NCBI GenBank assembly: GCA_031409695.1
Contig: JANNXS010000329.1
Location: 1 to 7,188, forward strand
DNA: 7,188 nucleotides
Direction: 5' to 3'
Origin: JABFRJ01 sp031409695
Lineage (GTDB): Bacteria; Pseudomonadota; Alphaproteobacteria; Rhizobiales; Hyphomicrobiaceae
This document shows positions 1-5,468 of the stretch, one piece after another. Numbering within the stretch: position 1 is the stretch's first letter; every line of letters begins with the position of its first letter. The notes under the pieces were generated by a model. It searched no databases, was not told where the DNA came from, and saw only the letters and a list, made by a program, of their open reading frames with translations. A program made the position numbers and the translations under genes.

Positions 1-175
1 GGACGGGAGACAAAATGATCTTGCGGCACGATTAGGTGCGCTTAGGTCCGCTCGGGGTCAATCGCGTCGGGTGCCAGAGTTTCGATGGAAGGTATCGCCT
101 GAAAGCGGGCAAGTCATACCGCTCGGCCGCTAACATAGTGAGTGCGGGGCTGTGTGGCGCTGATCGGCTTGATAC
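1..175. other. Intergenic flank with no supported gene
   Basis: No convincing gene is visible here. One plus-strand frame is open from base 2 to a TAA at 131-133 (43 codons). It could be the tail of an upstream gene, but that length is expected by chance in GC-rich DNA and its translation matches nothing I recognise. A near-perfect tandem 10-mer, TTAGGTGCGC then TTAGGTCCGC, lies at 32-51. The only other structure is CGGCTT at 165-170, which is complementary to the AAGCCG inside the repeat array that begins at 176. Confidence 0.4.
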
Positions 176-265
176 CGACGAAGCCGGATATCGACGAAGC
201 CGGATATCGACGAAGCCGGATATCGACGAAGCCGGATATCGACGAAGCCGGATATCGACGAAGCC
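176..265. repeat. 16-bp tandem repeat array, 5 full copies plus a partial
   Basis: The unit CGACGAAGCCGGATAT occurs five times in succession without a mismatch (starts at 176, 192, 208, 224 and 240). A sixth copy is truncated after ten bases (256-265). There are no spacers, so this is not a CRISPR array. A 16-bp period is not a multiple of three, so any reading frame through it gives a 16-residue period over 48 bases, and the overlapping open frames look like by-products of the repeat. The array is bracketed by complementary bases: CGGCTT at 165-170 can pair with AAGCCG in a unit, and GCTTCG at 282-287 can pair with CGAAGC. Perfect identity between copies suggests recent expansion or slippage. 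Confidence 0.95.
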
Positions 266-287
266 CGGCGATTTTCGCCGAGCTTCG
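259..287 (-). terminator. Strong hairpin 3' of the small secreted-protein gene
   Basis: The outer arms CGAAGC (259-264) and GCTTCG (282-287) and the inner arms CGGCGA (266-271) and TCGCCG (275-280) enclose a three-base loop. Bases 265 and 281 form a C/A mismatch in plus-strand RNA. In minus-strand RNA they become a G-U pair, giving an unbroken 13-bp stem. The hairpin starts 16 bases beyond the stop codon of the minus-strand gene, so it probably marks or protects the 3' end of that transcript. No U-tract follows on either strand, so a classical intrinsic terminator is not shown. The left arm is built from the last partial copy of the tandem repeat. Confidence 0.5.
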
Positions 288-303
288 CGGTGTGTGCCTC
301 AGT

Positions 304-531
304 TTAGCGGCAGATGCTAACGGCGCGCGCCATGTTGCGACCATGATAGTGATCCCAGACCCAGATGTATTTTGTGAAGCAGCCGTAGGAGACCGGGACG
401 TACTTGTAGCTGTTGCTGAAGCCGTAGCCGAAGCTATGGCCGCGATGGCCGTACCCGGCTTGGGCCGGTTGAGCGGCGAGTGCCGTGCCAATGAGCGTTA
501 CGGCGAGGGCGAGCGCTTTGAACTTGGTCAT
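304..531 (-). CDS. Small secreted Gly/Tyr/His-rich protein (75 aa)
   Basis: I do not recognise a named family, but the form is typical of small exported hypothetical proteins of alphaproteobacteria. A signal peptide is clear: MTKFK, a hydrophobic stretch at about 6-20, and a likely cleavage site after Ala-Gln-Ala at 23-25. The mature part of about 50 residues opens with a Gly/Tyr/His-rich stretch (26-38). It then has a compact aromatic C-terminal part with Cys51 and Cys74, Trp57 and Trp59, and an Asp-His-Tyr-His-Gly turn (60-64). The two cysteines could form a disulfide in the periplasm. The frame extends upstream to an ATG at 613-615, but the ATG at 529-531 is chosen because the signal peptide starts there. 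The ribosome-binding site is weak. It is divergent from the DUF1194 gene and ends just before the hairpin at 259-287. Function unknown. Confidence 0.7.
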   Translation of the reverse strand: MTKFKALALAVTLIGTALAAQPAQAGYGHRGHSFGYGFSNSYKYVPVSYGCFTKYIWVWDHYHGRNMARAVSICR

Positions 532-644
532 GTTCGTTGGTCCGTGCGGTGAGCGCGTGGGCTCGGGGTTTTCGGTCTGGCCGGTGAGCTTTGTGTTTCG
601 CCGGCCCCGATGCACAGAGGTTTATGCGTCCCCCGAACGGTCTG

Positions 645-687
645 CGGTGCTGGCCAGCACAGGGCCGAAAGAATTCGGTCAGCACCG
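645..687. promoter_or_regulatory. Competing inverted repeats (operator or RNA switch candidate)
   Basis: Three dyads overlap. GTGCTGGCCAGCAC at 647-660 is a perfect 14-bp palindrome. CGGTGCTG at 645-652 is also perfectly complementary to CAGCACCG at 680-687. Between these arms, CCGAA (665-669) and TTCGG (674-678) form a third hairpin with a four-base loop. The left arm can pair with either the near or the far CAGCAC copy, so the two larger structures exclude each other. In the minus-strand direction this would lie in the leader or promoter of the small secreted protein, roughly 115-155 bases before its ATG. It could equally be a DNA-binding site. Function is inferred only from symmetry. Confidence 0.4.
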
Positions 688-775
688 GTTGCCACGGCCT
701 CCCTGGGAGCTGGCTGGGGGCGTTCGGGGTGGGGGAGGCATCGCGTCGGCCTGACACCAATCCATGACGTCCGGG

Positions 776-801
776 CCCCGACGTTTGTCCCCCGACGTTT
801 G
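776..801. repeat. Tandem 12-mer direct repeat
   Basis: CCCCGACGTTTG occurs at 776-787 and again at 790-801, separated by two bases. The pair is flanked by GGCCC (774-778) and GGGCC (801-805), which are complementary. Two same-facing copies 14 bases apart are reminiscent of a direct-repeat regulator site. They lie about 125 bases upstream of the DUF1194 ATG. No regulator is identified. Confidence 0.45.
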
Positions 802-924
802 GGCCATCTATCGCCCGTTCGCGGCATCGCGTAGCATTTTCTAAGGCTGGTCCGCGCGAGGGGCAGTGCCCGCAGTTCCGCGCCTGGTGACGACCGCGGA
901 ATTGCGCCCTGTGAGGAGGCTCAC

Positions 925-1629
925 ATGACACTATCGATGACACGCCGCTCGGCCTTGGCTGTGATCGCAACCGCGGCTGGCGCGGCACCAGCCCACGCCG
1001 ATGGTCAGGTCGACCTGCAGTTGGTCCTCGCGGTCGACACCTCCGGCAGCGTCAACCGTCAGCGCTTTGAATTGCAGCGTGACGGCTATGCCGATGCGTT
1101 TCGCAGCATGGACGTACAGCGTGTCATCCTTGGCGGTCGAGTGGGCGCAATCGCTGCCTGTATGACGCACTGGACCGGACCCGGAATGCCGGAGGTGTCG
1201 CAACCCTGGACGCGGCTCGGCGATGTTGGCGCCTGCAACGCTTTCGCCGATGCGATTGCCACGGGGCCGCGCCGGTTGTTCTCCGGTGGCACATCGATCT
1301 CAAGCGCCATCGACAACGGCCGACAGTTGCTCGCCCAATGTCCGTTTAACGGGCCAGGGACAGGTCGAGGTGGCCGCGTCCGTCAGGTGATCGACATTTC
1401 AGGCGATGGCGAAAACAACCGCGGCCGCTCGCCAGACGCCGCCCGCGACGAGGCCGTTGCCCGCGACATTACCATCAACGGCTTGCCGATCCTGGCCCTC
1501 GACCCGGCTCTTGATCTCTATTACCGGGATCACGTGATTGGCGGCGCTGGCGCATTCCTGATCGCAGTCGATACGTTTGAAGCCTTCGGCCCAGCTGTCC
1601 GACGCAAGCTCATCCAGGAGATTGCCTGA
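925..1629 (+). CDS. DUF1194 secreted von Willebrand A-domain protein
   Basis: A 234-residue protein, predicted to be exported. The N-terminus has a twin-arginine (Arg7-Arg8), a short hydrophobic stretch and an Ala-His-Ala cleavage site at about 23-25, so Tat or Sec export is plausible. The rest is one von Willebrand A-type fold of the DUF1194 family. A metal-ion adhesion site is visible as Asp38-Thr-Ser40-Gly-Ser42 after a hydrophobic strand, with Thr123 in Gly-Gly-Thr-Ser and Asp161 in Ser-Gly-Asp-Gly as the other expected ligands. All appear intact, so divalent metal binding is likely. Members commonly bind protein partners through the metal, but no partner is known for this family. Cys79, Cys104 and Cys139 are present. 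The ATG follows GAGGAGG by five bases; a second in-frame ATG at 937 would still leave the twin-arginine. It converges on mcd with 11 bases between the two genes. Confidence 0.9.
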   Translation: MTLSMTRRSALAVIATAAGAAPAHADGQVDLQLVLAVDTSGSVNRQRFELQRDGYADAFRSMDVQRVILGGRVGAIAACMTHWTGPGMPEVSQPWTRLGDVGACNAFADAIATGPRRLFSGGTSISSAIDNGRQLLAQCPFNGPGTGRGGRVRQVIDISGDGENNRGRSPDAARDEAVARDITINGLPILALDPALDLYYRDHVIGGAGAFLIAVDTFEAFGPAVRRKLIQEIA

Positions 1630-1642
1630 GGGCGCGCCCCTC
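1628..1642. terminator. Palindrome joining two convergent stop codons
   Basis: GAGGG and CCCTC flank CGCGC, forming a small GC-only hairpin. It overlaps the last two bases of the DUF1194 stop (TGA, 1627-1629) and the first two of the mcd stop (minus-strand TGA, 1641-1643). There is almost no other space between the convergent genes, so it may act as a bidirectional end signal. It lacks T-tracts, and the stem is short. Confidence 0.3.
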
Positions 1643-3317
1643 AGTTGGCCCCTTCAAGCAACCGCCGCGCAACCACCTGCGCCTGAATTTCGGCGGCGCC
1701 TTCGAAGATGTTGAGAATACGGGCATCTTGCAGGACGCGGCTGACGGCATATTCGAGCGCAAACCCGTTGCCGCCGTGTATTTGAAGGGCATTGTCGGCG
1801 CACGCCCAGGCGATGCGGGCAGCTAACAGTTTGGCCATGCCGGCTTCCACGTCACAGCGCCGGTTCTGATCCTTTTCGCGGGCGGCGAAATAGGTGATCT
1901 GGCGTGCGATCATGGTTTCAACCGCCATCAGCACGATCTTGTTTGCGACACGCGGGAACGACGCGATTGGGCGGCCGAATTGGACCCTGTCCTGGGCGTA
2001 GCGCAGGGCTAAGTCCATAGCCGACTGGGCAACGCCAACGGCGCGGGCGGCAGTTTGGATTCGGGCCGCTTCGAACGTCGCCATCAGTTGCTTGAAACCT
2101 TGTCCTTCGACGCCGCCGAGCAGTTGCGTGACGGGCACCTCGAAGCCATCAAAGGAGATGTCGTATTCCTTCATCCCACGATAACCGAGCACCTCGATTT
2201 CGCCGCCAGACATGCCGTTAGCCGGGAATGGATTAGCGTCTGTGCCACGTGGCTTTTCGGCGAGCAGCATGGACAGGCCCTTGTAGCCCTTTTCGTTCGG
2301 GTCCGTGCGCACCAGCATGGTCATCACGTCGGCGCGGACGGGATGCGTGATCCAGGTTTTCTGGCCATAGATCTTATAGACGTCGCCCCCGCCCTTCACT
2401 GAATGGCGTTCGGCCCGGGTCTTCAAGGACGCGAGATCAGAACCGGTGTTTGGCTCAGTGAACACGGCCGTTGGTAAAACCTCACCCGAAGCGATCCGGG
2501 GCAGGTATTTAGCTTTCTGAGCCTCTGTACCCCCGGCGAGAATAAGTTCAGCAGCAATCTCGGAGCGCGTCCCGAGCGAGCCAACGCCGATGTAGGTGCG
2601 CGACAGTTCTTCTGAGACGAGGCACATGCTCTCTTTGCCAAGTCCCAGGCCGCCGTAGGCCTCCGGCAGGGTAAGGCCGAACACGCCGAGATCAGACAGT
2701 TTAGAGATCACATCGAGGGGAATGTACTCGTTGCGCAGATGCCAGCCGTGCGCGTGCGGCAGCACCTCAGCCACACCAAAGCGGCGCATCTGCTCGCGCA
2801 TCTCCGTGAGCGTCTCATCCAGATCCGTATCTCCGAACGTGGTTGCGCCGGGTTGAGCGAGGATAAGTTGCATCAGCCGCGCACGCACCGTTTCGTTGGT
2901 ACCAGCCTCGATGGCGGGGGCGGCTGCTTCCGAGAACAGGCGTTGATCAGCACGGGCAACGCCCAGCGCCGACAACCGCACAATCTCCTGTTGGCTCATG
3001 GGAATGCCACCCTCGATCTGGGCTGCGTATTCGCCAAAAGCAATCGTTAAAATAAGCGTTTCGATCTCGCCAAAGCGACTGGCCGCATCGAGACGAACCG
3101 CCCAACCGTGCATCTGGCGCAGGGCCTCGACCGTGGTCGCAAGCCAAGCAAAGCCGTGGCTGGCTGCCTGCTCGGCATCGATACCATCGAGGGCGACGCG
3201 GCGCGCCACGGCGATCTTTGCGATTTGCAGCACCCGCTCGGCGGCGGTCAGGACCGCCCGACAATCGTTGGCCGACAGAACGTTGATCTGGGTCGAGGTG
3301 CGCAGGGCTGCTGACAT
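1641..3317 (-). CDS. mcd: (2S)-methylsuccinyl-CoA dehydrogenase (acyl-CoA dehydrogenase family)
   Basis: A flavoprotein of 558 residues, expected to oxidise (2S)-methylsuccinyl-CoA to mesaconyl-CoA in the ethylmalonyl-CoA pathway of acetyl-CoA assimilation, passing electrons to ETF in the cytoplasm. The acyl-CoA dehydrogenase fold covers about 175-555. It shows the FAD/substrate stretch Phe286-Thr-Glu-Pro-Asn-Thr-Gly-Ser-Asp294, Thr-Trp-Ile-Thr-His at 321-325, and the late Gln-Ile-His-Gly-Gly-Asn-Gly motif (512-518). The probable catalytic base is Glu539 in Phe-Glu-Gly. Ordinary acyl-CoA dehydrogenases have about 380 residues. The extra N-terminal helical region (about 1-170) and the Gly-Tyr-Arg-Gly-Met-Lys-Glu-Tyr segment at 378-385 are what I recall for Mcd. 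The frame runs 109 codons further upstream, but the ATG at 3315-3317 follows GGGAG at good spacing and starts the family-like sequence. No other pathway gene is in view; a different branched acyl-CoA substrate is the main alternative. Confidence 0.87.
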   Translation of the reverse strand: MSAALRTSTQINVLSANDCRAVLTAAERVLQIAKIAVARRVALDGIDAEQAASHGFAWLATTVEALRQMHGWAVRLDAASRFGEIETLILTIAFGEYAAQIEGGIPMSQQEIVRLSALGVARADQRLFSEAAAPAIEAGTNETVRARLMQLILAQPGATTFGDTDLDETLTEMREQMRRFGVAEVLPHAHGWHLRNEYIPLDVISKLSDLGVFGLTLPEAYGGLGLGKESMCLVSEELSRTYIGVGSLGTRSEIAAELILAGGTEAQKAKYLPRIASGEVLPTAVFTEPNTGSDLASLKTRAERHSVKGGGDVYKIYGQKTWITHPVRADVMTMLVRTDPNEKGYKGLSMLLAEKPRGTDANPFPANGMSGGEIEVLGYRGMKEYDISFDGFEVPVTQLLGGVEGQGFKQLMATFEAARIQTAARAVGVAQSAMDLALRYAQDRVQFGRPIASFPRVANKIVLMAVETMIARQITYFAAREKDQNRRCDVEAGMAKLLAARIAWACADNALQIHGGNGFALEYAVSRVLQDARILNIFEGAAEIQAQVVARRLLEGAN

Positions 3318-3597
3318 GGAAGGCTCCCACTGAAGGCGATTCGGAGGCGGCAATACGCCAGTGCACTGCAACATATGCTGGAACGTCAGACCGGCCAATG
3401 CGTCATTGTTCGCGATGGTTGGCGCGCAGGTGACACGTGTTACCAGCGCCACTTGCCACGGCTCCCCCGCAGGCGGCGCTGAATTCAAGCATCTAGCATT
3501 AGAGTTGTATCCAAAAAGCACTGGACGGCGGGAGCATCTCCGGTATTCAACCGAACCAATCGGCGCGAATCGACCTTGCCGCCCCCAGGAGATCCCT
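3318..3597. promoter_or_regulatory. Divergent promoter region between mcd and crystallin-like gene
   Basis: This 280-base region separates two divergent starts and should carry both promoters. It contains the 10-bp perfect palindrome CAGTGCACTG (3359-3368, about 42 bases before the mcd start) and a 26-bp dyad at 3424-3449. GGAAC at 3380-3384, then 16 bases and CGTC at 3401, resembles the alphaproteobacterial general-stress sigma (EcfG) promoter, with one mismatch in the -10 box. AGGAG at 3587-3591 is the ribosome site for the crystallin-like gene. An open frame from 3361 continues into that gene but shows no sign of being translated there. Confidence 0.5.
3424..3449. promoter_or_regulatory. 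26-bp operator-like dyad upstream of mcd
   Basis: The dyad is centred between 3436 and 3437. Its core is ACACGTGT, extended by GGT and ACC arms and outer GCGC and GCGC. Eleven of thirteen base pairs are symmetric; the exceptions are 3432/3441 and 3428/3445. Its length and symmetry fit a dimeric regulator. It is about 107 bases from the mcd start and 148 bases from the crystallin-like start, so it could control either gene or both. The regulator is not in view. Confidence 0.45.
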
Positions 3598-4005
3598 ATG
3601 CTCGTCCGAACCTTGATAGCCAGCCTCACTGCCCTGGTCGCCATCGCGACTGTTGCCGAGGCCCAGTACTACCCGTCTGAGCCGCGCCCTTATCGTGAGC
3701 GTCCAGAACAATACCGTGAGCGCCCCTATCGCCCGGAACCTCCGCAACGCTTCAACGGTTGCGTTGTTTATGAAGACATCAACTTCGGCGGCGCACAGTT
3801 TCGCGTGCGGCCGGGCCAATTTTCGTTCGTCGGCGAGGGCTGGAACGATCGGATCTCATCCGTCTCCTGCGCCCCTGGCTGCCGGTTGGAAGCGTTCGAG
3901 CACGCTGACTTTCGCGGCGCGCGCCAGGTTTTCGTTGGCCGGGTTGGTTTCGTCGGCCAATTTTGGAACGACCGGGTGTCTTCAGCCGACGTCCGCTGCC
4001 GTTGA
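3598..4005 (+). CDS. Secreted beta/gamma-crystallin-like calcium-binding protein
   Basis: A 135-residue exported protein. The signal peptide covers 1-22 with a likely cut after Ala-Glu-Ala. A Pro/Arg/Tyr/Glu-rich linker (about 27-50) with a repeated Tyr-Arg-Glu-Arg-Pro motif follows. The rest has two Greek-key-type motifs: Tyr58 to Gly65 and Phe100 to Gly107. Each is followed by a canonical calcium site of the form N/D-N/D-x-x-S/T-S: Asn-Asp-Arg-Ile-Ser-Ser at 83-88 and Asn-Asp-Arg-Val-Ser-Ser at 124-129. Together these make one complete beta/gamma-crystallin domain with both sites intact, so calcium binding is likely. Cys55, Cys91, Cys95 and Cys134 could form disulfides outside the cytoplasm. 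The ATG follows AGGAG by six bases. Known members serve as calcium-stabilised structural or stress proteins, but the role here is unknown. The methyltransferase gene begins 14 bases downstream and may share the transcript. Confidence 0.85.
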   Translation: MLVRTLIASLTALVAIATVAEAQYYPSEPRPYRERPEQYRERPYRPEPPQRFNGCVVYEDINFGGAQFRVRPGQFSFVGEGWNDRISSVSCAPGCRLEAFEHADFRGARQVFVGRVGFVGQFWNDRVSSADVRCR

Positions 4006-4019
4006 CCCATCGACCGGCG

Positions 4020-4691
4020 GTGGCCTTGCCTAGCATTGATGCCAAAGACACAGACGCGGTTCGCCACTTTATCGTTGCGAACACGCGTTTGTCGGCGCCA
4101 CCACTGGTGCCGGAAATCCGCCTGCATCTTGCCGACCAAAGCGTAGAAATCTGGCAAAAGACCGAGGACGACCTCGGCCAAATGAACCTGCCACCTCCCT
4201 ATTGGGCGTTTGCCTGGGCGGGTGGCCAGGCTCTTGCGCGCTGCCTGCTGGATTTGCCCGGTCAGGTCGCCGGCAAGCGTGTCCTGGATCTTGGCTGCGG
4301 GTCGGGTCTCGTCGGTATTGCGGCAGGCCGTGCCGGTGCAGCCTCGGTGCTTGCGGCCGACATCGATCACATCGCGCTTGTTGCCAGTGATTTAAACGCT
4401 GACACCAATGGTGTGACCGTGACGACAACGGGGCACGATATGCTGTCGGGCTTACCCGCACCCATCGACGTGGTGCTGGTCGGCGACCTCTTCTATGAGC
4501 GCCAACTCGCCGCGCGCGTACTCGCCCTGATTGAGCCACTCGCCACGGCCGGTGCATGTGTTCTGATCGGCGATCCGCAGCGTGATTATTTTCCGCGCGG
4601 GCGCTTCACCCAAGTTGCAGCCTATCAAGTTCCAGTCACGCGCGACCTGGAGAACGCTGAACTTAAGCATACCGCTGTCTGGCGGGTTTGA
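4020..4691 (+). CDS. METTL20-type protein lysine methyltransferase, probable ETF-beta methylase
   Basis: A cytoplasmic class I SAM-dependent methyltransferase of 223 residues from the chosen start. The SAM-binding motif Val-Leu-Asp-Leu-Gly-Cys-Gly-Ser-Gly lies at 88-96. The acidic end of the next strand is Asp114-Ile-Asp116, and Gly-Asp-Leu-Phe-Tyr-Glu (155-160) and Asp-Pro-Gln-Arg (185-188) follow. The Pro-Pro-Pro-Tyr-Trp-Ala-Phe-Ala-Trp segment before motif I (58-66) and the N-terminal Asn-Thr-Arg-Leu, then Pro-Pro-Leu-Val-Pro-Glu-Ile-Arg, are typical of the METTL20 (ETFBKMT) group. Those enzymes methylate lysines in the beta subunit of electron transfer flavoprotein. Such genes are often labelled as ribosomal protein L11 methyltransferase (PrmA), which is the alternative. 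No ATG occurs in the N-terminal part of the frame. GTG at 4020 is preferred because the family-like sequence starts soon after; TTG at 4002 or 4026 are alternatives, and no good ribosome site separates them. It probably depends on the upstream transcript. Confidence 0.8.
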   Translation: MALPSIDAKDTDAVRHFIVANTRLSAPPLVPEIRLHLADQSVEIWQKTEDDLGQMNLPPPYWAFAWAGGQALARCLLDLPGQVAGKRVLDLGCGSGLVGIAAGRAGAASVLAADIDHIALVASDLNADTNGVTVTTTGHDMLSGLPAPIDVVLVGDLFYERQLAARVLALIEPLATAGACVLIGDPQRDYFPRGRFTQVAAYQVPVTRDLENAELKHTAVWRV

Positions 4692-4747
4692 TGTGTTTTG
4701 GCTGCGCCGGCTGCGGTTTGTCGTCCTGAAGCCGCCATGTCGCCATC

Positions 4748-5395
4748 TTAACCGCGACGACCGAAGGACGGCGCCGCGCCTCGTGGTATGGCTCTGGCCG
4801 CACCAGCCTCGGCGATGCGGGCGGGACGGCGTGGTTGAGTTGTAGGCGCGAGCCGTGCCGCGCGGTCAGGCTGTGGTATCGATGCCGGCGCAATGCGTGC
4901 CGATGCCACGGCCGCTACCGTTGCAGTAGCTCCGGCTTCGGCCTCGACGGAATGCGCACCCGGTGCAGCTTTCGCAGTCACGAGAGCGCCGAAGCCCTTA
5001 AACACGGCCAACAACCCGAGAACGATGGCATACATCCACTCGACCCAGAACGCGCCGGGCGCATTGAAAAGCCCCCAAACAAGCCCTGGTGGATCGGGCA
5101 AGGCTTTTATACCAGCCGCTGCCGCAACTTCCGGCAGCATGTCATCTTTCCAGGTCATGTAGCGGCTGGAGCTGCCGACGTAGCCAATCCATCTGCCACT
5201 CAGACAGCCGGTGTAGAGATAGCCAAGGTTGATGTGTTGGCCATTTGGCAGAGCGAACTCCGCGGTTTTCGGCAGCGCCGCGACTTTGACGATTTTTTCC
5301 GACGTGCAGGGGATGGGGACCTTCGCCTCGGCACCGACCGTGCCGTAAAGCAGCGCGACAAGCACGACCGTGAAAGCAAGCAACCGCTGCACCAT
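4748..5395 (-). CDS. Signal-peptide protein with one membrane segment, unknown family
   Basis: I do not recognise this 215-residue protein. A signal peptide covers 1-24 (hydrophobic 5-20, cut after Ala-Glu-Ala). An apparently extracytoplasmic domain of about 90 residues follows, with Cys30 and Cys64 as a possible disulfide and a Gly/Tyr/Trp-rich centre (58-82). A hydrophobic membrane segment is at about 118-139, preceded by Trp117 and Trp120. The remainder (about 140-215) is low-complexity, rich in Ala, Arg and Pro, and ends in Arg-rich sequence. By the positive-inside rule that tail should be cytoplasmic, giving a type I topology. The frame continues upstream to a TTG near 5443, but the ATG at 5393-5395, with AGGG before it, begins the signal peptide. 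It is convergent with the methyltransferase and divergent from the GMC gene. The tail could be a divergent or decaying end, but no frame break is visible. Confidence 0.65.
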   Translation of the reverse strand: MVQRLLAFTVVLVALLYGTVGAEAKVPIPCTSEKIVKVAALPKTAEFALPNGQHINLGYLYTGCLSGRWIGYVGSSSRYMTWKDDMLPEVAAAAGIKALPDPPGLVWGLFNAPGAFWVEWMYAIVLGLLAVFKGFGALVTAKAAPGAHSVEAEAGATATVAAVASARIAPASIPQPDRAARLAPTTQPRRPARIAEAGAARAIPRGAAPSFGRRG

Positions 5396-5468
5396 GATAC
5401 CCTGCACATATTGGAGCCACCCAACTGCAGTATGGCCGCGCAAGTTTAATGATCCGCGACCCGCGTAT

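Larger units (their letters stand above)
532..924. promoter_or_regulatory. Divergent intergenic region, 393 bases
   Basis: It lies between the start of the minus-strand small secreted protein and that of the plus-strand DUF1194 gene, so both promoters should be here. I cannot place convincing -35 and -10 boxes. It holds the inverted-repeat cluster at 645-687 and the tandem 12-mer at 776-801, described separately. A strong Shine-Dalgarno sequence, GAGGAGG at 913-919, precedes the DUF1194 ATG by five bases. Several frames are open through the region, but none has a good start, ribosome site or recognisable product. Confidence 0.5.

Noticed and set aside
2..133. Tail of an upstream plus-strand gene
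   Set aside because: A 43-codon open stretch at the window edge is likely by chance in GC-rich DNA, and the sequence is not recognisable. It cannot be excluded without the upstream DNA.
176..265. CRISPR array
   Set aside because: The 16-bp units are directly adjacent with no spacers and no cas genes are in view. It is a simple tandem repeat.
142..552. Plus-strand frame of 136 codons across the repeat array
   Set aside because: The periodic peptide is a by-product of a 16-bp repeat, and the frame then runs antisense through the clear secreted-protein gene at 304-531.
434..988. 184-codon minus-strand frame across the divergent region
   Set aside because: It is rich in Arg, Pro and Ser as expected of an out-of-frame reading of GC-rich DNA, overlaps two better genes and has no ribosome site.
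3318..3644. 109-codon N-terminal extension of mcd
   Set aside because: The upstream frame crosses the divergent promoter region and the start of the crystallin-like gene, while the ATG at 3315-3317 has a good ribosome site and family-like sequence.
4713..4735. Terminator between the methyltransferase and the convergent membrane protein gene
   Set aside because: GCGGTTT and AAGCCGC form a seven-base stem with one G-T pair and a nine-base loop, but it is weak and has no T-tract on either strand.
4835..5449. 204-codon plus-strand frame opposite the membrane protein gene
   Set aside because: The minus-strand reading has a signal peptide, membrane helix and ribosome site; the plus-strand product is Arg/Cys-rich without any recognisable domain.
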